Assembly: GCA_030448005.1 (NCBI GenBank)
Contig: JAUJNT010000006.1
Span: 17,977-81,976 of the forward strand
Direction: 5' to 3'
From: Thermoleophilaceae bacterium
GTDB lineage: Bacteria; Actinomycetota; Thermoleophilia; Solirubrobacterales; Thermoleophilaceae
DNA length: 64,000 bases
Position 1 is the stretch's first letter, and every line of letters starts with the position of its first letter. Below the pieces are notes generated by a model that saw only the letters and a list, made by a program, of their open reading frames with translations, was not told the DNA's origin and did not search any database. A program made the translations under genes and the position numbers. Positions 24,804-33,688 of the stretch are shown here, in pieces.

Positions 24804-26117
24804 ATGAAGAAGCGGATCCTGCTCGCCCCGAACGACTTCGTCGGCGAGAAGATGGCGGCGCCGGGAATCCGTCACTACCACTTCGCGCGCGAGCTGGCGC
24901 GCGAAGGCCGCTTCGACGTCACGTTGATGGTCACGAACGACCCGCGGGAGGTGAAGCTCGACGATGTGCGCGCGATCGGCACGCGGGCGCGCCGCCACCG
25001 CCAGATGCGCGAGCTCGCAGGGTCCTTCGACGTGATCGTCGCCCAGGGCGGTCTCGACTTCAGGAGCATGGTGTTCCTCGCCGGGACCGGCGTGCGCACC
25101 ATCTACGATCTGTACGCGCCTTTCTTCGAGATGTTGACCTTCCTCGGCGCCCGCGACAGCGCCGGCCCCGAGCAACGCCTGCGCTGGGAGGCCTACTGCC
25201 TGCGCCACCGGATGCTGCTCCTTACCGGAAGGGCGTTCATCGGCGCCAACGACGAGCAGCGTCATGCGCTGCTCGGAGCGCTGGCGGCACTCGGCAGGGT
25301 CGCCCTCGAGGACTACAGGCTCGATCCGACGCTCGGGCACCTGGTGCGAGCAGTCGGGTTGGGGGTCGACGTCGATCCGCCGAGGGCGAGCAGCGACGAC
25401 GTCCGCGCGGCGCTTCCCCAGGCCCGCGACGGCGACAGGGTGCTGATCTGGCCAGGCAACCTCTGGGACTGGTTCGACCCGCAGACGCTGATCAGGGCGA
25501 TGGCGAAGATCTCCGCCGCCCGCGACGACGTCAAGCTCTACTGTCTCGGGCTCCGCCACCCGAACGCCTCCGGTTACGGCGAGATGACCACGACCGAGCG
25601 CGCGATCCGGCTGGCGGAGGAACTCGGCGTCAAGGACCGTACGGTCTTCTTCGACTTCGGCTGGATCTCATACAAGGAGCGCCAGAACTACCTGCTTGCC
25701 GCGGACATCGGCGTCAACGTCCACTCGCGGCACGTCGAGACGACGTTCGCCTACAGGACGCGGCTGCTGGACTACTTCTGGGCCGCCCTTCCGGTCGTGA
25801 CGACCGAAGGCGGAGCGTTGAGCGACCTCGTCGAGCGCAACGGGCTGGGACGGACCGTGCGCTTCGAGGACGTCGACGACTGTGCCCGGGCGATCCTCGA
25901 GCTCTGCGACGAGCCCGATGAATACGCACGCACCCGCGATAGGGTCGCCCGGTTCCGCCAGCAGCTCACGTGGCAGCGCGCGGTCGAACCGCTCGTGGAG
26001 CTGATCGAAGCTCCGCAATCCCGCGTGGAGGCCGGGCCGGCCGTTCGCGCGCTCGCGCTCAGGTACGCGGGCGCTCACGCTCGTCTGGCGCTGCGGGGCG
26101 CTCGACGCGCGGCATAG
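24804..26117 (+). CDS. GT4-family glycosyltransferase
   Basis: A 437-residue GT-B enzyme starting MKKRILLAPNDFVGEKMAAP, with GVDVDPP and a donor domain containing RVLIWPGNLWDWFDPQTLI, DRTVFFDFGWISYKERQNY, ADIGVNVHS and FAYRTRLLDYFWAALPVV followed by EGGALSDLV. The layout matches GT4 enzymes of actinobacterial surface-glycan loci. The ATG at 24804 is chosen because the first beta-strand follows at once; 13 more in-frame residues exist upstream. It is followed by the GH-A-like secreted protein (64 nt gap) and the flippase. The sugar is unknown. Confidence 0.82.
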   Translation: MKKRILLAPNDFVGEKMAAPGIRHYHFARELAREGRFDVTLMVTNDPREVKLDDVRAIGTRARRHRQMRELAGSFDVIVAQGGLDFRSMVFLAGTGVRTIYDLYAPFFEMLTFLGARDSAGPEQRLRWEAYCLRHRMLLLTGRAFIGANDEQRHALLGALAALGRVALEDYRLDPTLGHLVRAVGLGVDVDPPRASSDDVRAALPQARDGDRVLIWPGNLWDWFDPQTLIRAMAKISAARDDVKLYCLGLRHPNASGYGEMTTTERAIRLAEELGVKDRTVFFDFGWISYKERQNYLLAADIGVNVHSRHVETTFAYRTRLLDYFWAALPVVTTEGGALSDLVERNGLGRTVRFEDVDDCARAILELCDEPDEYARTRDRVARFRQQLTWQRAVEPLVELIEAPQSRVEAGPAVRALALRYAGAHARLALRGARRAA

Positions 26118-26180
26118 CGGCGCTCGCGTGCCGGCGTAGCGGCTCGGGCGGCTTCGGCGTCGCCTAGCGTGTGACGGAGA

Positions 26181-27578
26181 ATGTCCCGGAGGATCGTGAT
26201 CGCCGCTACCTTGCTCGCGCTGCTGGGGGCCGTCGTGCTGCGCCCGGATGGCTCGCGCGACACGGGCCCCGACCGCGGCTGCACGGACGGCCGGCCCTGC
26301 CCGGCAGCGCCGCCGCCTCGCGCTCCGGCGTCCCCGGTCCCGCTCGACGCGCGCGCATTCGTCGACACGATCGGCGTCAACACGCACCTGTTCTACCTCG
26401 ACACGTCCTACGGCGACTACGCGATGGTCAAGCGGCGCCTGCTGGAGCTCGGCATACGTCACATCCGCGACGGGCTCGACCCGGGCCGCACGGAGCAGTT
26501 CTTCGATCGCGTCAACGACCTGGCGGCCGCCGGGATCAAGAGCACGCTGATCGCCTGCCGCGTCGAGCCGGGCGGCGTTCCGTGGACCACCTATGTCGAT
26601 GACGCAAAGCGCCGGGTCCGCTCGTCACTGGACGCACTGGAGGGCGTCAACGAGCCCGACCTGGTGGCCGCGGGAGCAGACTGGCCCACGCTGACGCGCG
26701 CCTGCCAGCGCCAGATCCACAGCCAGGCCAGGGGGTCGGCATTCGGGCCGCCCCTGACGGTGCCCGTCATGGGGCCGTCGGTGCAGGCCGACGACAGGCA
26801 GCTCGGTGACATCTCCGCCAGCGCCGATGGCGGCGCGATACATCCCTATCCCGGCGGCAGGCACCCGGGCAGCCGGGACGGTCACCCGTTCGCCGCGCAG
26901 ATGGCCGACGTGCGCGCGAGCCAGTTCGGCGGCGCGCGCGTCCCCGTCTATGCGACGGAGACGGGGTACCACGACGCGCTGAACGCCACCGGCGAGCATC
27001 CGCCGGTGTCGCAGCGGGCGGCGGCGATCTACCTGCCGCGCCTGTTCCTCGAGTACGCGCGGGGCGGGGTCAGGCGCACGTTCGTCTACGAGCTGGTCGA
27101 CGAGCGCCCCGACCCGGCGCTCGCCGACGTTGAGCTCAACTATGGCCTGTTCGAGAGCGACTGGTCGCACAAGCCGAGCGCGATCGCGTTGAAGAACACC
27201 ATCGCGCTCTTGGACAGCCCTGGCAACGGGCCGCGCAGACCGCTGCGCCACGCGCTGGCGAACATCGCCGATCCCGACGGCGCAGGCCCTCGCGGCGCGG
27301 TCAGGGACGTCTTGCTGCAGAAGGCCGACGGCTCGTACTGGCTGGCGCTGTGGCAGGACTCGAAGGTGTGGGACGAGAGCGCGCGGACGGACATCGCCAA
27401 TCCGCCCGCTCGGGTGCGGGTGACGCTGGACCGCGCCATGTCGCTCGCAAGCTACCGTCCGACGCAGGCGGCGACGGCCTCCGGTCGCCGCACCGCCCGG
27501 TCCTTCACCGTGGCAGTGGGGGACGACCTGCTCCTGATCCGGATGACCGCGGCGGGTAACCAGCGGCGAGGCCCGTGA
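26181..27578 (+). CDS. Secreted GH-A-like glycosidase, paralogue of 21589-23454
   Basis: A 465-residue protein with an N-terminal signal or anchor (IVIAATLLALLGAVVL), a Pro-rich linker (41-54) and a barrel domain. Shared with the protein at 21589-23454 are IGVNTHLFY, RRLLELGIRHIRDG, ALEGVNEPD (putative acid/base E158), VYATETGYHD (putative nucleophile E260), and the C-terminal YWLALWQDSKVWD / RVRVTLD block. It lacks the NucA/NucB-like tail. Both catalytic Glu positions are kept, so it is probably an active endoglycosidase acting outside the membrane on the locus' own polymer. The exact GH family cannot be assigned by eye. Confidence 0.72.
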   Translation: MSRRIVIAATLLALLGAVVLRPDGSRDTGPDRGCTDGRPCPAAPPPRAPASPVPLDARAFVDTIGVNTHLFYLDTSYGDYAMVKRRLLELGIRHIRDGLDPGRTEQFFDRVNDLAAAGIKSTLIACRVEPGGVPWTTYVDDAKRRVRSSLDALEGVNEPDLVAAGADWPTLTRACQRQIHSQARGSAFGPPLTVPVMGPSVQADDRQLGDISASADGGAIHPYPGGRHPGSRDGHPFAAQMADVRASQFGGARVPVYATETGYHDALNATGEHPPVSQRAAAIYLPRLFLEYARGGVRRTFVYELVDERPDPALADVELNYGLFESDWSHKPSAIALKNTIALLDSPGNGPRRPLRHALANIADPDGAGPRGAVRDVLLQKADGSYWLALWQDSKVWDESARTDIANPPARVRVTLDRAMSLASYRPTQAATASGRRTARSFTVAVGDDLLLIRMTAAGNQRRGP

Positions 27579-27708
27579 GTCGCTTTAACTTCTGACGCTT
27601 GGCTGCGCAGACACCATCTCGTTCGTTCCGGACGCGCCGTAGCGATGTGGTCGCAACCAGCCCGCTCGCCATTGCCGCACAAGGGGGCAGTCAGGGAAGT
27701 CGTCCCCA

Positions 27709-29082
27709 ATGAGACCCGGACGCCCGAAGACGATCGCCTCGACCGCGGCCGTGGCGTTCGGCGGGCAGCTCCTGACGCATGTGCTGGCACTGCTCGGCAC
27801 GCTCATCGTCTCGCGTGCGCTCGGGCCCAGCGGGCGCGGAGAGTTTGCCGTCGCGCTCGCCGCCGCCTCGTCGTCTCTGGCGATCTGCCTGATCGGCCTC
27901 GAGTTTGCCAACACCTACTTCTACGCGCAGAAGCTCTACGGCCTGCGAGCGATCGCACGGGTGGCGACTGCGGCGGCGCTCCTGATGGCGCCGGTGGCGC
28001 TGCTGCTGCAGGTCGGCTTCTTTATGTTGACGCGAGAAACGGTGTTCGCGGGGATCGGTGCGACCGCCGTTCTGGTCGCCGCCTTCAGTGTGCCCGTCGG
28101 CATCCACCTCAACTGGCTGATGGGCCTGTTCCAGCTGGGAAGCAGGCTCGTGCGTTCGCAGGCGGCGTTGCTCGCCGGCGCTGGGGCACAGTTCAGCGGA
28201 GTCCTCGTACTGGCGCTGCTGGGAGAGCTGACCGTCGTGACGGCCCTCCTGCTGTACGCGCTGAACGTCACCGTTGCCTGGTTACTGCACATGATCTGGG
28301 GCACGTCGTTCTTGACCCTGAAGCCGTCTCGCGACCGAGCCGCGCTGAGGCGCGTCATCGCCTACGGGCTGAGACTGCATCCCGGATTCCTGTTCTGGTA
28401 TCTGCTACTGCGGGCCGACATCCTTCTGGTCAACGCTCTGCTGGGCACCCGTGAGGCCGGGCTGTACTCCATCGCGGTGGTCGTCGCGGAGGTCATCCTG
28501 ATCCTGTCTACGCCGGTCGCTGCCGCGGTGCTGCCGGCCCAGGCGCAGGGTGGCATCAGCCAGTCCGCGACGCTGACGTTCAAGGCCGTGCGCTGTAACT
28601 GCGCGCTGGCGGCGGCGCTGGCCGTGCTCTTCGCGAGCACGATGTGGCTGATGATCCCGCTCGTGTTCGGACCGCCGTTCGCCCCGGCCTACGAGGCCCT
28701 GCTGGCTTTGCTGCCCGGCATGGTCTTTATGGCGGCGTACAGGCCGCTCTACAATTGGCTCCTGCGCGAAGACCGTACCGGACGCATGGTCGCGATAGCG
28801 GGGGCGTCGTTCGGCGCAAACGTCCTACTGAACCTGGGACTGCTGCCGCTGCTGGGCATCGTCGGCGCCGGCGTCGCCTCGTCCGTTGCCTACGGCGCAC
28901 TGGCGGCGGGAATGATCGCGTGGGGCCTGCGCGTGGGGAACCTCAGCGTGCGCGAGGCGTTGCTGCTACGTCGCGAGGATGTGGAGACCTTCCGGCGCCA
29001 GGGAGGGCTGGCGCTGTCGCTCGGCCGCCGTATGACGGGAAGGCCTCCGAAGACGCCCGCGCCACCGGGCGCCGGACGCTGA
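27709..29082 (+). CDS. Wzx-like polysaccharide flippase (MOP superfamily)
   Basis: A 457-residue polytopic membrane protein with ~12 hydrophobic segments. GGQLLTHVLALLGTLIVSRALGP near the N-terminus and GRGEFAVALA are typical of the polysaccharide transport (PST)/MurJ-like group; later segments include DILLVNALLGTREAGLYSIA and GIVGAGVASSVAYG. It would flip undecaprenyl-linked repeat units for polymerisation by the Wzy-like protein at 33688-35235. The basic C-terminal tail is cytoplasmic. It lies 130 nt downstream of the secreted glycosidase and converges on the GT4 at 29173. Confidence 0.87.
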   Translation: MRPGRPKTIASTAAVAFGGQLLTHVLALLGTLIVSRALGPSGRGEFAVALAAASSSLAICLIGLEFANTYFYAQKLYGLRAIARVATAAALLMAPVALLLQVGFFMLTRETVFAGIGATAVLVAAFSVPVGIHLNWLMGLFQLGSRLVRSQAALLAGAGAQFSGVLVLALLGELTVVTALLLYALNVTVAWLLHMIWGTSFLTLKPSRDRAALRRVIAYGLRLHPGFLFWYLLLRADILLVNALLGTREAGLYSIAVVVAEVILILSTPVAAAVLPAQAQGGISQSATLTFKAVRCNCALAAALAVLFASTMWLMIPLVFGPPFAPAYEALLALLPGMVFMAAYRPLYNWLLREDRTGRMVAIAGASFGANVLLNLGLLPLLGIVGAGVASSVAYGALAAGMIAWGLRVGNLSVREALLLRREDVETFRRQGGLALSLGRRMTGRPPKTPAPPGAGR

Positions 29083-29172
29083 ACGTCGTTGCCTCCCGGC
29101 GGAAGCGTACCCGCTGCGCGTACGGGCAAGATGCGCCCGCCTATGACGCGGCGCGGCCACGGCCGGACCACC

Positions 29173-30342
29173 TCACCGGAGGCGATACTGCTCGACCACC
29201 GCTGCCATCCGCTCGAGGAAACGCTGGCGCGAGAACTCCTCGGCGCGAGCGCGCAACGCGCTGCGGTTCCACTGCTCGCCGGCCACCCGCTCGACCGCCG
29301 ACCGGATCTGGGGCGGATCGGCTCGGTCGACGAGGATGCCGTCGACGCCCTCGCGGACAATGTCCCGCGCGCCGCCGCGGCCGAAGCCTATGACGGGCGT
29401 TCCAGCGGCGAGCGCCTCCACCATCGAGATGCCGAAGTCCTCCTCGCCGACGTGGAGATAGCCCGACGCGCGCGCGTACAGCGCCGTCAGCTGCTCGCGC
29501 GGCAGCCAGCTGTGCAGCGACACGTTGGGCGGCAGCGCCGCGCGCAGCGAGGCCTCGAGCGGCCCGATCCCGACCATCGTCAGCCGGTACGGCAGATCGC
29601 GGAAGGCCTCCGCGACGGCCGCCGGCCGCTTGTAGGCCACGAGCCGGTTCACCCAGAGAAAGTGCCCCGGCTCCTTCTCGACCCGAGGATCGAACTCCTG
29701 GACGTCGACCGGCGGATGAACGACGACGGAGTCGCGCCCGTACAGGCGCCGGATGCGGTCGCGCACCGCCTGCGAGTTGGCGACATAGCAGTCCGGGCGC
29801 CGCGACGCTTGGAGGTCGCGCCTGCGCAGCCACCCGAGCAGCGGCGCGAGGGCCGCGCTGCGGCGGTCCTCGCCGGCAAGCCATGCCCAGCGGATCGGCG
29901 TATGGCAGTAGCAGACGAAGGCCGCGTCGGGCCGCGGACGCACTTGGACGGCGAAGGCGTGGGACGAGGCGATCACGACGTCGTAGGGCTCCAGGTCAAG
30001 GCTGCGAAAGTAGTGCGCCATCACCGGGACGAGCAGCCGCCACCGCCCGGGGTCGTGACCGCGCTGGCGCATGCCGGGCAGTGCCGCGAGTCGCGACTCG
30101 CGCACGATCGACTCCGCCAGCTCGCGTGGCAGCAACTCGCGCGCCGCATGGAAGGTGAAGACGTCCGGAGCGTTTCCCGCCGCAAACAGGCCCGCGCGGA
30201 TCGCGTCGACGACGCGCTCGGAGCCGTGGAAGCCCTGGAACCAGTCATGGACGATCGCCGAGCGGGCGTGGATCGGAGCCGGGCGGCGCTCCACGACCTC
30301 TCCCTGATCGGCTTCCGGCACGTGTGCATGTTGACAGGGCAC
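29173..30342 (-). CDS. GT4-family glycosyltransferase (WbaZ-like)
   Basis: A 389-residue GT-B enzyme. Hallmarks are SAIVHDWFQGFHGSERVVD (28-46), VCYCHTPIRWAWL (143-155), SQAVRDRIRRLYGRDSVVVHPPVD, FLWVNRLVAYKRPAAV and EEDFGISMVEALAAGTPVIG, with the E-x7-E donor motif intact. This pattern is common in mannosyltransferases of O-antigen and capsule loci. The first ~25 residues are probably extra. It is the last gene of the minus block that starts with the initiating transferase at 39004, 22 nt after the kinase-like gene. Confidence 0.87.
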   Translation of the reverse strand: MPCQHAHVPEADQGEVVERRPAPIHARSAIVHDWFQGFHGSERVVDAIRAGLFAAGNAPDVFTFHAARELLPRELAESIVRESRLAALPGMRQRGHDPGRWRLLVPVMAHYFRSLDLEPYDVVIASSHAFAVQVRPRPDAAFVCYCHTPIRWAWLAGEDRRSAALAPLLGWLRRRDLQASRRPDCYVANSQAVRDRIRRLYGRDSVVVHPPVDVQEFDPRVEKEPGHFLWVNRLVAYKRPAAVAEAFRDLPYRLTMVGIGPLEASLRAALPPNVSLHSWLPREQLTALYARASGYLHVGEEDFGISMVEALAAGTPVIGFGRGGARDIVREGVDGILVDRADPPQIRSAVERVAGEQWNRSALRARAEEFSRQRFLERMAAVVEQYRLR

Positions 30343-30364
30343 AGGGGAACGGCCTTCCGCTTTC

Positions 30365-32218
30365 CTAGCGTCGAGCTTTGTTCAGCAGGGCAATGGCCTG
30401 TTGGAGGTCTCTCTCGCGGCGACGCACCTCGCGGCCGGCGATGGTGTACCTGCGCCGACTGCCCTGATGGGCGGCGGCCACCAGGCGGCGATAGGCCTGG
30501 CTAGCCTCATTCAGGGTGGAGGCGGTCTGCGCCGTTTCGCGAAACTCCGTTGGGACCGCTCGAGCGGCGGTGCCGTATGCGCTCACCAGCCCCGCGGCCG
30601 CGTCCGCCTGCGCGCGCCTCGTACGCGCGGTGGCCAGGCGTCGGCGCGCACTCGCGCGGCGGATGTCGAGGCGCTCGAGCGCCCCGTCGGTCGCACGGAG
30701 GGCGGCGGTTCGCTCGCGTTCTGCCCGGAGGCGTGCCGGGTCGCCTGCCGGGGTACGGTCGGTCGGGGTCCTGTCATCCCCCGAGCGCCCGAGGGTCAAC
30801 CCCAGGGCTCCGCTCCCCGCGACGACGACCACGAGGGAGAGCGCGAGGGCGCTCCGCGGCAGTGCCGCCGGCCATGGCCCAGTCGCCCGGCGCGGCTGCA
30901 CTGCCCGGTCGTCAGAGGTGGCAGTTGTCGAGGAACCGTTGGTCTTCCACCCTTCACGAGCGCTGTCCGCCGGTGGTGGGGCGCTATCCAACCCCAGGGA
31001 GCCGGCCGCGGCGGCCACCAGCCGGCGAGGAGACTCAAGGCGTTCCCGGGGGTCCTTCGCCATTGCGGCCGCGACCACGTCGTCGATCGTCACCGGCAGC
31101 TCGGACCGGCGCTCTGAAAGCCGCGGCGGCGGCTCGGCTGCGTGAGCGTACGCGACCATGCCCGGCCCCTCCCTGGTGTACGGGGGGCTCCCCGTGAGGC
31201 ACTCGACGAGGATGCAGGCGAGCGAGTAGACGTTGCTTGCGGGGGTGAGCGGCTCGTCCCTCAGCTTCTCCGGAGGCACGTAGTCGGTGTGCTCAGCGAG
31301 GTCGACGAGCAGTCCGCTGGGCCGCTCCGGGTTGGCAGCCCCAAAATCGCCCAGCAACACGTGCCCGCCTCCGCTTGGCTGCACGAGCACGTTCTCCGGG
31401 GCCAGCTCGCGGTGGATCAGCCCTCGCTCGTGTGCGGTCTCGAGTGCGTCAGCCAGCTGTGCGAGCAGGCGCAGGGAACTCTTCACCTTGATCGGACCTG
31501 CCTTGAGCATGTCGGCCAAGGTGGGCGCCTTGCACAGACCCATGGCGACGTAGCACTGGTCATCGAGCCTCCCCCAGTCGAAGATCGGAAGTAGGTGGGG
31601 ATGCTCGATCGCGGCTCGCGCGCGGATTCGCCGCTGAAAGCGCTTCGCCTCGCGTCGCCTATCGCCCGAGCGCAGGTCAACGAGCTTGAATGCAACGCGC
31701 CGACCGGCGGGCGTGCTGGCCTCATAGGTCGTATGCCGCCAGGGGTCCCGCGAGAGCAGCCCCTCGATGCGGTAGCCGGCGATCAGGTCCTCATCGTCGG
31801 CGTGCGGCGCAAGGACCTCGTACTCCTCGGAGTCTCGGAAGCGCTGACCGGCCACAAGCGCCGCGAGCGTCGCCCCGCCGCGCACGTTCGCCGACACCGG
31901 GCGCGTCACGTGCTTCCTCTCGGGGGCCACGCTCGCGGCCGATGTGCCCGCGCGCCCGGCTGCTGCGCGCGGCACGGCCTCCGGCCGTGGGCGACGCGTC
32001 GTGAGCCACGTCATCGCGAGGGCTAGGACTCCGAGCGACCAGAACAGGACGATGCCGGGCCGGCCCAGGCCGGTGCTGACCTTCACCCCGATCGTGCAGT
32101 TGCGGTAGATCTCCGGGCCGCATGTGACGTCCGCTCGCCCCCGGTAGAGGAGCAGCCATGCGGCCATCGCCACCGTCCACACGATGAAGAGCGGCATGGT
32201 GACGCGCCACGGCGGCAT
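30365..32218 (-). CDS. Membrane Hanks-type Ser/Thr kinase homologue, probable pseudokinase
   Basis: A 617-residue membrane protein. Two hydrophobic segments (~8-25, ~54-74) precede a kinase domain (~145-405), followed by a third span (~456-476) and an Arg/Ala-rich likely coiled coil (~490-617). Retained are VAFK (K178), N276 and DFG (291-293). Altered are the glycine loop (GLLSRDPWRH, no GxGxxG), the catalytic Asp (H269-R270-E271 instead of HRD) and the helix-F Asp (N329 in NVYSL). It is therefore probably inactive or weakly active and may act as a scaffold or sensor. It starts 3 nt after the Wzz-like gene and is in the same operon as Wzy, where Wzz/BY-kinase pairs usually sit. A weak kinase using Glu cannot be excluded. 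Confidence 0.83.
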   Translation of the reverse strand: MPPWRVTMPLFIVWTVAMAAWLLLYRGRADVTCGPEIYRNCTIGVKVSTGLGRPGIVLFWSLGVLALAMTWLTTRRPRPEAVPRAAAGRAGTSAASVAPERKHVTRPVSANVRGGATLAALVAGQRFRDSEEYEVLAPHADDEDLIAGYRIEGLLSRDPWRHTTYEASTPAGRRVAFKLVDLRSGDRRREAKRFQRRIRARAAIEHPHLLPIFDWGRLDDQCYVAMGLCKAPTLADMLKAGPIKVKSSLRLLAQLADALETAHERGLIHRELAPENVLVQPSGGGHVLLGDFGAANPERPSGLLVDLAEHTDYVPPEKLRDEPLTPASNVYSLACILVECLTGSPPYTREGPGMVAYAHAAEPPPRLSERRSELPVTIDDVVAAAMAKDPRERLESPRRLVAAAAGSLGLDSAPPPADSAREGWKTNGSSTTATSDDRAVQPRRATGPWPAALPRSALALSLVVVVAGSGALGLTLGRSGDDRTPTDRTPAGDPARLRAERERTAALRATDGALERLDIRRASARRRLATARTRRAQADAAAGLVSAYGTAARAVPTEFRETAQTASTLNEASQAYRRLVAAAHQGSRRRYTIAGREVRRRERDLQQAIALLNKARR

Positions 32219-32221
32219 CGC

Positions 32222-33688
32222 TCAGCCTCCGTGCGCAGCGGCGCGCTGGCGCAGGACGCTCACGGCGACGAGCAGGCCGAACAGCAGAAGCGCGCAGAGG
32301 AGGCCGGCGGCTCCTGCCGCGGCAGGGTCGACTCGTGGAGGGAAGGGACCGGGAAGCGTCGCGAGCAGGCGATCGACCGCTCGCGTCGGCTCTGCGACGC
32401 GGCCGGCGGGGATGACGACGTACTCCGCCGTCTGGCTGGCGATCATCCGCTGCAGGTCGTCGACGCGCTGTGCCAGCAGCGCGCGCTGGCGCGGTGCCAG
32501 GTGTTCGCCCAGCCGCGCGATGACCTTCTGGCGATCCTCCTGAACTCGCTGCTGCTTGACGCGCTCGGCACGGCTCGGCTCGGGTGCGGCGGAGGGCAGC
32601 GCAACGGCGTCGCGCGCCGGAGCGCCGATCATGCGTTGCAGGACTTCCGCCCGCCGTTGCAGAAGCTTGCGCTGCCCGGGCGGCAGGCCGCTGCCCAGCT
32701 CCGAGATGAGGTTCTGCCAGGCCGCCTGGGTCTGGCGCAGTCTGCTGCGCCTGCCGGCGCGAACAAGCGCGAGGCGCAGCGGTGCGCCCACGCGGCGGGC
32801 GTCGTCGGGCACGTCGCTCCTTACCCTGACGATGAAGCTGAGGGCGTCTTCGCGCGGGCTGCGGACGACGGTGGCGCGGCGCGGGTCGTAGAGGCGGTCG
32901 TCTTCGGCCATGAGCGAGACCTCGAAGCGCAGCTGGGGCTCCTCGAGGGAGGAGCGCAGGCTGTTGGCCGGCCCGCGCGCGTCGCGCGGCGGCTCGGGTC
33001 GCGGCGCGGATACGGTGATGTCGTCCCAGTACACGACGATCTCCCGATCGGCGGTCTCGCCGGCGCCCTGCGGGCTCGGGTCAGGAGGGACACGGAGGAC
33101 GAGCGCCCCTTCCAGGTCGCGCGAAGAAATCGCGTAGTCGCTCCACACCGGCTGCCACGTGCCGCGGCGATCGGGATCGCCCGCCCGCTGGGCGAGATGT
33201 CTGCTGCCGGAGAAGCCCTCCAGGCGGAGGTCCGGATAAGCCGCGCGCGCGCGACGCGGAATGTAGACCCAGGCTCGAGCGCGATAGGTCCCGGCGCGCG
33301 GGAAGACGACGTGGGTGTAGCCGGCGTTCGTGTCGCTCGGAGCCTCTTGACCGCTGGAGGCGCGCAGCGAGGCGCTGCCGCTGTGCGCGAGAGCGTCGGA
33401 CCGCCGGGCCGTGAACGCCGGGGGATCCGCCCAGCCGCTCCTGTCCTGCTCGAAGCCCGGGTTGGAGACCAGGTTGACCCGAGCCGGCGCCGGCATGTCG
33501 GGTTCGTTGGACGACACGGCATTCCCGGGGGGCTTCGTCGGAAACACCTCGAGCGTCGTTTCGAAGTCAGGGGCGCGCAGCAGGCTGACGAGGACCGGCA
33601 CGAGGACCAGCACCAGGACGGGCGCAAGCGCCCACCGCGAGCGCGTCCAACCCGGAAGTGAGTCGACCAGATCCCGCACCCCGCGCAT
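32222..33688 (-). CDS. Wzz-like chain-length regulator with inserted carbohydrate-binding-type domain
   Basis: A 488-residue protein. One span (~18-38, APVLVLVLVPVLVSLL) is followed by FETTLEVFP, an extracytoplasmic jelly-roll-like domain (~71-225: NLVSNPGFEQDRSGW, then SGSASLRAS, VYIPRR, VYWDDITVSAP), then Arg/Gln-rich helices (~300-430) with a repeated LPPGQRKLLQRRAEVLQRMI / LAPRQRALLAQRVDDLQRMI pattern. LPGPFPPRVDPAAAGAAG precedes a last span (~455-478). The two-span, helical-hairpin plan with Pro-rich region before TM2 is Wzz-like; the CBM-type insert is not. Start ATG 33688 overlaps the Wzy stop as TGATG. It probably contacts nascent polymer outside the membrane. Confidence 0.7.
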   Translation of the reverse strand: MRGVRDLVDSLPGWTRSRWALAPVLVLVLVPVLVSLLRAPDFETTLEVFPTKPPGNAVSSNEPDMPAPARVNLVSNPGFEQDRSGWADPPAFTARRSDALAHSGSASLRASSGQEAPSDTNAGYTHVVFPRAGTYRARAWVYIPRRARAAYPDLRLEGFSGSRHLAQRAGDPDRRGTWQPVWSDYAISSRDLEGALVLRVPPDPSPQGAGETADREIVVYWDDITVSAPRPEPPRDARGPANSLRSSLEEPQLRFEVSLMAEDDRLYDPRRATVVRSPREDALSFIVRVRSDVPDDARRVGAPLRLALVRAGRRSRLRQTQAAWQNLISELGSGLPPGQRKLLQRRAEVLQRMIGAPARDAVALPSAAPEPSRAERVKQQRVQEDRQKVIARLGEHLAPRQRALLAQRVDDLQRMIASQTAEYVVIPAGRVAEPTRAVDRLLATLPGPFPPRVDPAAAGAAGLLCALLLFGLLVAVSVLRQRAAAHGG

